Shown: positions 26,701-33,350 of the stretch, one piece after another | Numbering within the stretch: the first letter of the stretch is position 1 | Layout of the letters: each line of letters opens with the position of its first letter | Source of the DNA: Lingula anatina | Lineage: Eukaryota; Brachiopoda; Lingulata; Lingulida; Lingulidae | DNA: 64,000 nt | NCBI RefSeq assembly: GCF_001039355.2 | Contig: NW_019775136.1 | Coordinates: 409,379-473,378, forward strand | Direction of reading: 5' to 3' | The notes under the pieces: model-generated | Told to the model about the DNA's origin: nothing | Database searches by the model: none | The model's input: only the letters and a program-made list of their open reading frames with translations | Program-made: the position numbers and the translations under genes

Positions 26701-27006
26701 GCCTCAAGAGAAAGACTGTAAGATCCATTGATTAAATTAACTATATAAAGATATGGAAGTATTTGGCCCAGCTTTTAAGAACTGAGAGAAGGCAAAAGCA
26801 TGTTCTCCAAGTAGTCGCTCGCCCGGTGAAACAGAAATTCAACCTGCTATTCGATGAGCAGCTGAATTTTTTAGCTGCAAAAAATACTGAAAGCCATTAG
26901 ACTTACTTTCTGCGCCAGACACTTGAAGGGCATTGGTGGTGATTACACAGACCACAAACAACAGCATCTTGAACACTTTCATGTTGCCTTTGGTCTTTTC
27001 GTCCAT
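182..27006 (-). CDS. Gene A: multi-MAM / F-type lectin / CCP modular extracellular protein, 3' end outside window
   Basis: Predicted large secreted or surface protein. I placed 32 exons on the minus strand from consensus AG/GT borders: signal peptide (26907-27006), seven MAM domains of three exons each, a two-exon F-type lectin, two more MAM domains, and two CCP exons. Lengths add to 5479 nt, so one frame stays open for 1826 codons plus one base without a stop, which is strong support. The gene continues left of base 1: bases 1-120 resemble the intron upstream of the C-type lectin exon in paralogue B (about 45420-45520), so a C-type lectin exon is expected next. MAM domains act in extracellular adhesion and F-type lectins bind fucosylated glycans, so recognition or adhesion is the likely role (inference). 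The order is not that of any named family I can assign. Confidence 0.88.
672..851 (-). CDS. Gene A CCP (sushi) domain 1
   Basis: One exon, phase 1-1, 60 codons. It shows four cysteines in the CCP spacing (GCTPPPNGTM, YTCDAGYS, FTCGVTGQW, PLECD), with the conserved Tyr before Cys2 and Trp before Cys4. CCP modules mediate protein contacts in complement and adhesion proteins. The gene B copy (45948-46127) differs at a few residues only. Confidence 0.93.
1126..2075 (-). CDS. Gene A MAM domain 9
   Basis: Exons are 1894-2075, 1406-1645 and 1126-1216. It reads FQFDGDNCGFSQDKDEELEW, RSSTGPQADHTGNDGFYYLL, then VSFEYHAFGSHLVTFNVKYQ with WRHVDVLINTTERFQ, and closes SSIAIDDITITKAAC. The usual first MAM cysteine is replaced (FQFD instead of CxFD), which is shared with gene B, so it predates the duplication. 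The counterpart is 46445-47424. Confidence 0.9.
2619..3750 (-). CDS. Gene A MAM domain 8 (exons after the F-type lectin)
   Basis: Exons are 3563-3750, 3127-3375 and 2619-2712. It reads CDFENSTICNFNQLTSDQFD, TASTGPSADPITKEGIGHYL, then VTLRFWAHIYGGDVNALTVI and a WKEYTWILQPSGITHFK strand, closing GGDIAIDGIRVIQVPGNC. It is more divergent than MAM 4-7: His-Ala-Tyr-Gly is replaced by AHIYGG, and DDI by DGI. The counterpart in gene B is 48217-49378 with identical exon lengths (188, 249 and 94 nt). Confidence 0.9.
3991..4789 (-). CDS. Gene A F-type lectin (fucolectin) domain (two exons)
   Basis: Exons are 4580-4789 and 3991-4230, entered and left in phase 1 (150 codons). The N-terminal half starts ENLAFGKEAYAGSTNAVSPY, followed by QALDG, an SHKSCWES loop, PWFVVDLQ and the family hallmark RGDCC. 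The C-terminal half has DFVISVTDEF, CASPLAGRYVSIQIEG and the closing LCEIQVKGDD. This matches eel-fucolectin/tachylectin-4 domains, which bind fucose through a His and two Arg. The first of those Arg is the R of RGDCC. The second should follow as RGDCCxxR, but here that position is His (RGDCCNDH), while gene B has Arg, so sugar binding may be weakened in gene A. Confidence 0.87.
4274..4350. repeat. Compound microsatellite (TAA)n(GAA)n(CAA)n
   Basis: Three adjoining trinucleotide runs in the F-type lectin intron of gene A. Gene B has only a (TAA)n plus a few CAA at 49898-49940. Confidence 0.93.
4860..6820 (+). mobile_element. Decayed Ty3/gypsy-type LTR retrotransposon internal region in a gene A intron
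   Basis: Remnant in the orientation opposite to gene A. Pieces in order: a Gag zinc knuckle (4941-4982, CX2CX4HX4C, whose first Cys codon is now TGA), an aspartic protease start with LVDSGSTVSIL (about 5130-5330), reverse transcriptase (5333-5650) with SGSKWFCIFDLAYGYWQ, FNVMPF and an LDD box in the form NLDDVIVFG behind an in-frame stop, an RNase H start DTDASNNSIGA (about 6023), and the integrase C-terminal region (about 6500-6700, QWVGPFTIVGKMSDVVYKLQ). Frameshifts, stops and a large deletion between RNase H and the integrase tail make it inactive. I saw no LTRs. Gene B has no counterpart in the matching intron. Confidence 0.85.
7084..8476 (-). CDS. Gene A MAM domain 7 (exons 20-22)
   Basis: Exons are 8283-8476, 7375-7614 and 7084-7165. 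It reads CTFEDGVCGFEQDWDDDTNF, GTGPSGDYTDMSDTTGYFFY, then LNFWYHAFGAALGDLRVYYH with DKLLWSQGGSSEDKWKS, and closes SDYAIDDVNILTQMNC. Gene B counterparts lie at 50998-52733 and 57869-59233. The left one lacks one codon in exon 2 (237 nt against 240 nt). This is the last MAM before the F-type lectin. The following intron, toward lower coordinates, carries the gypsy-like insertion. Confidence 0.92.
8994..10560 (-). CDS. Gene A MAM domain 6 (exons 17-19)
   Basis: Exons are 10385-10560, 9347-9574 and 8994-9084. It reads CNFDTNDCGVTQRTDDNGDW, GTGPSSDHSGSGSYFYIDG, then VTLRYWYHGYGNDLHSLSSK with a WFLVESSFK strand, and closes SDLAVDDISVSQTDC. Gene B holds two counterparts (53875-54843 and 60070-61066) with the same exon lengths of 176, 228 and 91 nt. 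The 9575-10384 intron contains a TTTGCA-rich degenerate repeat at about 9770-10015. Confidence 0.92.
9770..10015. repeat. TTTGCA-rich degenerate tandem repeat, gene A
   Basis: Irregular short units based on AATTTGCAAGAA/AGTTTGCAGCAA, ending CCTGATATTTGCTAAGGG. The same sequence type and end occur at 51797-52075 in a different intron of gene B, so it moves as a unit. Confidence 0.75.
10854..11069. repeat. Foldback element, family II, in gene A intron
   Basis: Inverted ends built from GATTGATCYATCTGG-like sequence, with CTCCCTGGGGGTTCATGCTA on one arm and its complement on the other. Ends only about 12 bases from the donor of exon 11086-11170. Absent from both gene B counterpart introns. Confidence 0.7.
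11086..12360 (-). CDS. Gene A MAM domain 5 (exons 14-16)
   Basis: Exons are 12161-12360, 11310-11537 and 11086-11170. It reads CTFDDGTCQFVQDGHSDDNF, NTGPSQDHTSGIGYYYYVN, then LGFWYNADGNDLAGLNVKLK with VWREVTLEIDSDTNF, and closes EYAIDDVTLTVPSDCG. The donor of exon 1 is the unusual GTAACT, followed in the intron by a short (CT)n tract. The same donor plus a much longer tract occurs in both gene B copies. Near-identical counterparts lie at 55155-56494 and 61349-62857. Confidence 0.92.
12578..14389 (-). CDS. Gene A MAM domain 4 (exons 11-13)
   Basis: Exons are 14223-14389, 13329-13559 and 12578-12671. It reads CDFEQDECGLVQSTEDDGDW, GTGPSGDHTTGSGYYMYMEA, then VNLWYHALGNKW with WRFVTSSFKPSVNFK, and closes AADIAIDDISISQADC. 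Exons 2 and 3 have close counterparts in gene B at 63777-64000 and 63341-63434, plus an orphan exon-3 copy at 56968-57061. The intron between exons 2 and 3 contains a stray exon fragment at 13080-13137. Confidence 0.9.
13080..13137 (-). pseudogene. Fragment of a MAM first exon inside an intron of gene A
   Basis: A 58-nt piece matches the 3' end of the MAM 5 first exon (12161-12360), including its GTAAC donor and following CT-rich intron. It is truncated on its 5' side. It is bracketed by two direct copies of about 40 bases (13016-13056 and 13139-13178) sharing CACACAGTTTATGATTTAAA. It encodes DHTSGIRYYYYGN but has no proper acceptor for the frame. Confidence 0.75.
14622..17612 (-). CDS. Gene A MAM domain 3 (exons 8-10)
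   Basis: Exons are 17440-17612, 16750-16989 and about 14622-14703. It reads CSFDADKCGMIDQTDDDVDW, SGSGHYMYIEA, then VSFWYHAYGDGLGHLKVFYM, and closes with SDYCLDDISITAGRC. The third exon is the least certain: the phase-1 donor would be GTGGAT, which is weak, and the better-looking GTGTAG or GTATTT donors give the wrong phase. Its acceptor follows a long (TA)n tract, so the polypyrimidine tract is poor. The preceding 2 kb intron carries several inverted-repeat insertions. Confidence 0.82.
14713..14788. repeat. (TA)n microsatellite
   Basis: About 75 bases of uninterrupted TA, next to the acceptor of gene A MAM 3 exon 3. Confidence 0.95.
15029..15347. mobile_element. CAGGCCTA-family TIR element, second copy
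   Basis: Ends CAGGCCTATCCAACTACCAC and the inverted CTGGTAGTTGGGTATAGGCC, extending inward about 100 bases on each side with the same GACCACACTACCCGTTTTCA stretch as the 22993 copy. The target duplication is TTATA against TTACA (one mismatch). 319 bp, short non-coding middle. Confidence 0.8.
15777..15836. repeat. 20-bp tandem repeat, three units
   Basis: ACATTAATTATCTGACCTCC repeated three times, the last with two changes. Intron of gene A. Confidence 0.85.
18094..18310. repeat. Foldback element, family II, second copy
   Basis: Same arms (CTCCCTGGGGGTTCACACTA and ATAGATCAATCTAAAATCTA). In the intron between MAM 2 and MAM 3 of gene A. Confidence 0.7.
18480..20583 (-). CDS. Gene A MAM domain 2 (exons 5-7)
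   Basis: Exons are 20399-20583, 19151-19390 and 18480-18570. The domain reads CNFDSGSCGFITD, GYTGPSSDHTSGSGYYYYAE, then LNFWYHAYGSNLGRLDVKYL with PLWSHV, and ends in GDYGIDDVTVSEDCPL. These are the usual MAM cysteines, aromatic strand and GID(D) closing motif. All three borders keep the 1-0-0-1 phase pattern. The 20.6-21.7 kb intron in front holds no recognised element apart from homopolymer tracts. Confidence 0.9.
19414..19450. repeat. (CA)n microsatellite
   Basis: CA repeat followed by a short TA run, in the intron just 5' of gene A exon 19151-19390. Confidence 0.9.
20036..20320. mobile_element. TACCCAG-ended MITE rich in CAACGTTGAT-type repeats
   Basis: Ends TACCCAGAAGGCA and TGCCCGCTGGGTA are inverted repeats. 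The interior repeats variants of ATCAACGTTGA and CAATGTT. One N at 20154. Non-coding; inside a gene A intron. Confidence 0.7.
21745..24883 (-). CDS. Gene A MAM domain 1 (exons 2-4)
   Basis: Exons are 24708-24883, 24140-24376 and 21745-21838, with phases 1-0, 0-0 and 0-1. Exon 1 carries the MAM opening CDFETDICNL, then WVRWRGSTPTPGTGPSVDH and a GYYYYFE strand. Exon 2 carries VQFWYHTHTV and an EWIMFEAIF strand. Exon 3 gives the closing GAFDDIVITQEECPA. Cysteines and the GTGPSxDHT signature match MAM (adhesive extracellular beta-sandwich). This is the most N-terminal MAM. Exon 2 is unusual in lacking the HAxG of most MAM repeats here, having HTHTVYYND instead. Confidence 0.88.
22917..23808. mobile_element. 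Large inverted-repeat (hairpin) element, interrupted by a second element
   Basis: The outer arms pair from 22917 (GTGAGCAATTGGCGCGCGCC) to 23808. The left arm is 22917-22992 plus 23514-23585; the right arm is about 23665-23808. Innermost match is CTGTGGGATCATGTGATTA at 23567-23585 against 23665-23683, with a loop of about 80 bases. The left arm is split by the 521-bp element at 22993-23513. Arms are much richer in GC than the surroundings. No transposase is present. Confidence 0.8.
22993..23513. mobile_element. CAGGCCTA-family TIR element nested in the hairpin, 5-bp TSD
   Basis: Terminal inverted repeats of about 110 bases (22993-23102 and 23404-23513) start CAGGCCTACCCAACTACCAG and are almost perfect. 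The target duplication TCTTT is at 22988-22992 and 23514-23518; the unbroken opposite hairpin arm confirms the empty site with one TCTTT. The interior (about 23103-23403, with a 12-N gap) is not repeated elsewhere in the window and is open in frames on both strands, but I recognise no protein in it. Confidence 0.85.
24932..25145. repeat. Foldback element, family III
   Basis: Inverted ends around CATTCCCAATAAATCTATCG and CGATATATTGTTTGGGAATG, with TCTCGCTGAATGCAATCAGC inside. Related to 43584-43836 and to half copies at 56564-56632 and 62943-63003. Confidence 0.65.
25444..25705. repeat. Foldback element, family II, third copy
   Basis: Same arms as the 10854 copy, with a longer palindromic centre (CGCCTACCGA... 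against AAGGCGTGACAGACG). In the first long intron of gene A. Confidence 0.7.
26907..27006 (-). CDS. Gene A exon 1: start codon and signal peptide
   Basis: ATG is at 27006-27004 on the minus strand. The exon gives 33 codons plus one base and ends at a consensus GTAAGT donor (26901-26906). The peptide has a basic start (MDEKTKGNMKVFK), a hydrophobic core (MLLFVVCVITTNAL) and a polar stretch with small residues before likely cleavage (QVSGAE): a classical signal peptide. A second in-frame ATG is codon 9 and could be the real start. A TATTTAAAG TATA-like box lies at 27035-27043, very close to the first ATG, which would leave almost no 5' UTR. Either codon 9 is used or a 5' UTR exon lies further right. 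Confidence 0.75.
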
Positions 27007-27034
27007 GTTCTGCTCCTCCGCTGACCACGCAACC

Positions 27035-27043
27035 CTTTAAATA
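27035..27043 (-). promoter_or_regulatory. TATA-like box upstream of gene A (weak)
   Basis: Minus strand TATTTAAAG lies about 30 bases before the first ATG. Position would suit transcription starting near 27010, so that codon 9 becomes the practical start. No initiator or other element was identified. Confidence 0.25.
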
Positions 27044-27262
27044 TCGTCATCGGATATTTTTTAAAAAAATAAACTGAGGCTAATCTTAATAACCTTGAAT
27101 TATTTATTTTATTTTCACAGTCCCCTCAAGATGTTTACCAAATGCTAAAAGTAACATTTTTTTGGATACGGATTCGTAAAATGAATTTGGGGTCGATACA
27201 GGGATTCGTTATAGTAGGCCTACTTTGTGAAAGAATGACGCACATGTTTAAGAGGTATTATT

Positions 27263-27533
27263 CAGGGACGGATCCAGGATTACTTGAAGGGGGAGGGGGG
27301 TCCGCGAAAGTGAAGCCGATCCTACTCCCACCTCCTTGGCGTGGGGTTCGTGGACATCTGAAGAAACCATGAAAAAATTGGTATTTTAGAGGGCGAGCGG
27401 AGCCATTTGGTACGGTTAAGAACTATGATACACCTCGTCAAAATTCTAATATCAAGAGGGGGCCATTGGTGTGATTTTTTTCAGAAATCAAAGGGGGGGT
27501 CAGGACTCCCCTGACCCCCTAAATCTGCCCCTG
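27263..27533 (+). mobile_element. CAGGG(G)C-ended dispersed element, copy upstream of gene A
   Basis: Begins CAGGGACGGATCCAGG and ends AAATCTGCCCCTG, with ATTATT duplicated at both sides. Contains GGGGGAGGGGG near the start. A related copy lies inverted at 33784-34015. Immediately 5' of gene A. Confidence 0.7.
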
Positions 27534-30283
27534 ATTATTGACTTATATAAAAATCAAATATCACTATGTCGAGATGTTTTTATTCATAACTTTGCAGTTG
27601 TTATTCCAAAGTAATGGGCCTTGGTTCTCAATTATTGATCCTTCGATCATTTTTGTTATAATTTGGATCACGGTGGAACTGGAGAACAAAATTAAGACTT
27701 AAACGTGGTGCATTATAGCCCGCTAATGCACACAAAAACTACTCACCGAAGCACCGAGCCGTAAATACACTTGAAAAACAGGTTAATTGGGGACTGAGCG
27801 TTTATCACAATATATATGAAAGAAAAAAAAACTTTATTACATTACAAGAGATTTTTTGCCGTTTTTATTATAACAACTTTCTCAATAACAGAGGATATTT
27901 CAATTCATCTTTTCCCGATTTTACTACATTGGAGGTGCCGATAAAGACCAGGAAGGCTGGGTTGAAGATCAAGAAGCTGAAACGCACGATGCGGCCGCTT
28001 CAGGGGCGGACCTTGGTCTGGGTGTTTGTAAGGCGTCGCTCACCCTCTGCTCAAAATTCCAAAGAGTGTCTTGTATATATTTGCTCTAATTCCAAAGAGG
28101 GTCTTGTATATATATTTGTACATGTACATGTACTCCCATTTTTACATGTACCGGCATCAGCCTGGAACCCCAAGGACGGGAAGAAGGTCCCGCTCAATGC
28201 AAAATGTCAAACTTCCCAAATAGTTTTAGGTTATTTCGATTCATTTTCGTAAGTGGATCTTATTTGTGTGTGTTTATTTTTTATTTCATTTTACCTTGTG
28301 TTGAACCCCCCTCCCAATTTTAAAAAAGAATTTAAAACTTATATCTTCAAAATGTTTTATAATTAATTTGACTGGCTGTTGTCTTTTATATTGTACTATT
28401 TATTTTAATATCTTAAAATCTTACATAAATTTATTTACATTTTATTTAACATCTTAATATCTTAATATTTTTATTACCTATTCATTTATTGACTTTATTC
28501 ATCGTATTCTGTTCATTTTACCCATGTAGAGTCTTCTGAACAATTATATGGATTTTATTTGTTTGCATGTCTTTTTTTGTTTGTGTGTTGTTTGTTTTAG
28601 GTATGAAACTTTCGTCATTCTCTGCTGTTCTTATAATGGGCCAAAAAGTGTAGCATGTCAAATTCGTCCTTAAAATGTTATAATTGAATACAAATTACTC
28701 TTAGCTCTACGTATAGAAAAAATATTTTCCTAAAAACTTCAGCAACTTTCCTTTATCAACAAGGTATACTTTCCTCAAAATCGCTCATAATAAATGATTT
28801 GTTAAACCGTTTTCGATGTCTAAACGTAACGTTTAAATTTGAGAATCGTTCAACTTAGAACTCCAAAATTCTGGAAACTGTCTTGGATATGGTATACCAT
28901 AGTGTATTTGAGAAAATGTGTCGACCCCCCCCCCCCCCTCCAGAAAAAAAAAAAAAACAAAAAAAAGTTAATTATTATTGTGTAAATTGCTTACACGTGC
29001 ACTAAGCGTGTGCCATTTAACTGCAGAAAAATGTTGTGAAAGAATACGAGACAATTACGAGATAAACACAATTAAAATCAGGTAGATAAATTGGCAAATT
29101 AATTACAAAACGTACGAGTAAGTAAACATTTTCAGAGTGTTTGACCAATACCTTTCTCTATAAAATCGTTACTCGAAAGACTTATCAAAATAATTTATCC
29201 TTGGCCTTGACAATCTTTTAAAGTCACTGACCTTAGTCAAATCGATTTGTCAACTATTAGAAAAAACTTTTCATACTGGACCTAACAATGGAAACACATA
29301 GTAAAACATTTATTTCATTTAGCCTTTGGATGCCGCTATAGGAAGGACATTCGATTTATATGAAATTCAATTAATTGGTGACCTGCTTATCTGAATTTCA
29401 TCAATATGTTGTAAAGTAAATGACTTACACTTTCACTAATTGCAGATAATTAGTACCACCAGCGTGTACGTGTTAGTCCCGACCCGACGCGGCATAATTA
29501 AAGGTCACCCTTACCGCTTCTCCCCCTAGACCGCAAGAACCTGTGTCTCCATCTCTTGAATTTAGGTCACATATAATCTCAGCTTGAACCCCGTTTTTTT
29601 TTTCTCAGTCGGTGCATTGACCTATAGGCGTGACGCTCGTTGATACGCACCCTTGTCAACATTTTTGAAAATTCAATGCTACCGGTAAATAGCTCCCAAA
29701 CCAATGGAATTATGGGAAAAATTAATGTAAGTCTGAAAGTCATATGTGGAAATTCCAAATATGCCCTTGGATTTTACCTTTGACCTTTATTTCAAGGCCA
29801 AACAGGCCAAAATTTACTTAAAATGGGAATTTCTGCAAAAAAAAAAAAAAAAAGGTCTATACTAATTTTCAGTACCTACACAGACCTCACCTATAATATT
29901 ATGGACAGGTACTACCATTAGAGTCATCTTTCATCTTCCTGAGTTTGGGGTCAACGGTGCATTTTCACGGGAGAAACGGCCATTAGATGCCAAAACTGAA
30001 ATCCTCTCTAATTCTGGAACTGTACATGCTAGATACCTCATGTTTTGTGCATTTTATAGAGGTTGTCAAGCGCACCACTGGAGGTGGTGTCCATTTTTTT
30101 GTTTTCCATACGGTTTACGAGTTGCCCTATATCAAAAAGCACAATATTCAGTAATAAAAAATAGAATGTGAAATATAATAATTTGCCATGAATTTCGAAT
30201 TGGCTCCTAAATTTCGAACAATATTAAAATCGTCTATAAGGAGTTTTTTATGGACCATGAGTTTCCACCAGAACTTGAATTAA

Positions 30284-31261
30284 CCCATTGTAGCCCTCGT
30301 CATCAAAACAAACGGCAGCCATACTGGAGGGAGACCGGAATCGTCTGCTGCGCATGATCATGTCTACATGTGCAATTGAGTATTTATTTTCTGTGTTTTC
30401 TTTGATATTAAACCGAGTAAAATGATGAATTACTGCAGGGTATATGATAGAGAGAAGATAACTAACTTAACAAGCGTTCACAGACTGCCCTCAGTGGTAA
30501 CAATCCAAGGTGTAGGGACGAAAATCGTAAACGGAGGAGAGACCGAGGAGTGGTTTTGAATCAAGACTCATCGGACAAGTATAGGATAAAACTGATTTAT
30601 TTTACAGCAAAGAATGAAGACCCAGCTGTGAAGCCTTAACCATAAAAGAAAAAAAACAGTAGAAAACCAAAGACCGAGATGTATAAGTTTGGAGCGCACG
30701 TACACTGCATGTTACTAGTGCCCAAAAAGTTTGGGTGGAGAGTGTGTTGTAAAAACGTGTGGAAATACCCAGGCAAGGTTTCGACTTTCATTATGAAGAC
30801 TCACTTGCCTTGGATGTAATTTGTTATCAGTTATGGTGCTCTTCGGATTTTATCTGCTGTCATCTACCTCTGTAATACCTGGTTAGCATTATTGTCAATT
30901 AGTGTCAAGGCTACAGTACAATGTACATTTGAACACAGCTCAGCTGGGCCAATTAAATCAATTACCTGTGTCATGTGTATTTGGAAGTTATAGTGGCATG
31001 ATTTTAGATTTGGTGTAGTGTTAAGAGTAAATCTGGTTTGTAAGTATATATTCTAGCTCAGGTATCATTTAATTGACATATAACTTAATGAAATGAATTT
31101 GAAAAATGTTTAATTCTGTTTTCCTACTGTATTTCAAGTTACAATATGAATAAAAATATCTATTGTTACCTTTTTTTGTTAATTTACATTTAGGAAATTG
31201 ATCTGGCATTTTCCCACCAAGCCAAACTGAATGATTGGGTGCAAGTAAATCTTGATTATCG

Positions 31262-31304
<43 letters not shown>

Positions 31305-32911
31305 CAGGTACAAAAGGCAGCTAGATGGCACACAAGGTAGAAGCAGCGAAAGAATATTCTTATATCTTTGTGACCAGCTGAGGAGACAGGATCTGAACAT
31401 CAGGAGAGTGAAATTCAGTGCATGACAGGAGTTATTTAATTGGATTTGTTTGTTTATTTAATTGTTCATTTGTCGTTTTAAAGTTATCCTGATAGCTTGC
31501 ATACAACAAGGATAGGTATTCTAATTATTTAGAATTGTGAGCAGAAGCACAAGAAGAAATGAAAACACTTTTTCTTTCTCATATTTTTAAAGGCTAAATG
31601 GAAGAAAAGTTTGCAAGAAATATAAAACTGTGTATGCTGCACTTCTCACAGATGGTCTGATATGCAGAAACAGATGGCTGTCCTGTATCAAGAAAAGATT
31701 TAGCTCTTGTAGGTTGCGCATTTTTTAAATTGTAACTAAGATCTAATATGTTTATTAGATCTTAGATTGTAACCACCAGTTGTGGAATTCTCCTAAATGA
31801 AATTACAAACTGCTTAGTAACACCATCTAAGGACTTATATGTACATACCTACACACAATATCTGCACACAGCACATATCAATTGTGAGTCTTCAATCAAG
31901 CATTTCTCTAGACATAGATAAAAATATACCAAGCAGGTTTCTCAGATTATGGTGACTTGATTTGACTTAATATGCTCATGTACAAGTTGCATTGCATCAT
32001 TAAAAGTATGGAAATATTTTTCATGTCAGTGTTATCAACCGAAAGGAAAGGGACCCTGATAATCTGTCATTGAATTGTTCAACAATGTCAACAATGTTTT
32101 GCATTTTATGTTTACTTTTATACATACAAATTGTGCATTTTCCTATATTTTTAATCAAATGAAGATCAATTCATGAACTGACTTGTTGTTATGCTACATT
32201 GGCTATCATAAATTAATAAGTTTGAAAAATGCCTTGCTTTTGTGAATGTCTGGACTAATAATAAAATGCTAACAATGTTGCTAATGTGAATGGTTGAGTT
32301 CATAATAAAATGTTGAACTCTCAAACAACAGTCATATTACTTGTACTTCCTATTGAACCAAAATGAAGTACAAGAATGCTGAAATAGTTTCTGACAGCTT
32401 CATGATGTTCAGTTAAATCATATCTGACAGCAATATTTCTTGTTATAAGACAACCCTGCATACTGTCTTCTTTGAGTCCGTAAGGGTTGATCCCGATGGT
32501 CAGCTCAAATTTCTCCTTATATCTATCCTTTATGTCAAAAAGTTGCTTCTATGAAAGGTTGAACTTATGATTACACATTAAACTCTGTAAACTATAACTG
32601 TTATTATCCAGTGAACAAGAAAAATGAAGTACAAGATAACTGAACTAGCTTCTGACAATTCCACGATATTGGGATAAGTCAGGATTTCTCGTCTTTGGAC
32701 TGTCCTGAGTTTATATGGGTTGATCCCGCTGATCAGCTGTAGTTTTCACATGTATATACACTCTTCCTTTTGGTGTACTTGATCGCGATATGAATTTTAG
32801 TTTATTTTATTTGGTTTACCTATATTTACGCTACTAATCCCCGTCGTTCTTTCCCTCCAGTATGGCTGCTGGACTAGTGTTACGGAGCAAATATGACGTC
32901 ACTGTAATGGG
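30284..32911. mobile_element. TTAA-flanked DNA transposon, probably Kolobok-like, 2.6 kb, degenerate
   Basis: TTAA occurs directly outside both ends (30280-30283 and 32912-32915). Inverted ends begin CCCATTGTAG on the left and CCCATTACAG on the right arm. An exact 18-base inverted match lies just inside (30315-30332 and 32852-32869, GCAGCCATACTGGAGGGA). Inside the left end is a THAP-like remnant. TTAA targets are used by piggyBac and Kolobok; THAP domains are known in Kolobok transposases, which favours Kolobok. No catalytic core was recognised. The interior has a 40-base A tract (31261-31300) and an imperfect direct duplication (about 32340-32520 and 32590-32740). Confidence 0.7.
30422..30559 (+). 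pseudogene. THAP-like zinc finger remnant inside the TTAA element
   Basis: A 45-codon open stretch starts MMNYCRVYDREKITNLTSVH, then RLPSVVTIQG and TEEW. The order C-x-V-Y...(S)xHRLP...QG.....W resembles the first half of THAP domains of invertebrate transposons. One of the paired N-terminal cysteines is missing and the frame is lost after the Trp. Identification is by motif order only. Confidence 0.35.
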
Positions 32912-32913
32912 TT

Positions 32914-33350
32914 AATAGGAAGCCATATACTGGCAATCTTACTTTGACCTTGAACTTGACCCTTGACCTACTCTTCACCATGAACTGAACTTTGCAATTT
33001 TTCTGTTCCTTATATCTTCAAAACTTGCAGAGATACGCCCATACCCGGTAGTTTCTATTGAACTTGAATAGGAAGTCCTATATTGGCAATATGTGACCTT
33101 GTACTTAACCCTTGACCTACTTTTCACCATGAACTGAACTTTGCAACTTTTCTGTTCCCTATATCTGCAAAACTGGAAGAGATATACCCACACCCGGTAG
33201 TTTCTATTGAACCTGAATAGGAAGTCCTATACTAGCTGGCAATGTGTGATCTTGAACTTAACCCTTGACCTACTTTCACCATGTACTGAACTTTGCAACT
33301 TTTTCATCCCTTTTATCTTTAAAACTGACAGAGATATGCCCGAAGTTACT
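32914..33350. repeat. About 150-bp tandem repeat, three units
   Basis: Units start at about 32914, 33067 and 33216 with AATAGGAAG; each contains CTTGACCTACT, ACCATGAACTGAACTTTGCA and CCCGGTAGTTTCTATTGAAC. The TTAA transposon abuts the first unit, and the sequence left of the transposon (ending CAGAACTTGAA) looks like a unit end, so the transposon inserted at a unit boundary. Confidence 0.8.

Larger units (their letters stand above)
24884..26906. other. First intron of gene A
   Basis: Contains foldback elements at 24932-25145 and 25444-25705. The remaining 25706-26906 is AT-rich with no exon or repeat that I can support. Confidence 0.6.
27007..30283. other. Upstream region of gene A
   Basis: Apart from the element at 27263-27533 it has a 107-codon + strand frame at 27929-28252 that I do not recognise, AT-rich sequence to 29400, and TGACCTTTGACCTT-type low-complexity stretches near 29770. 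No exon could be supported. Confidence 0.5.

Noticed and set aside
27929-28252. 107-codon + strand frame upstream of gene A
   Set aside because: No recognisable domain, no splice context, partly duplicated low-complexity sequence; not called as a gene.
31179-31400. Minus-strand frame with a run of Phe
   Set aside because: Translation of a 40-base A tract inside the TTAA element.
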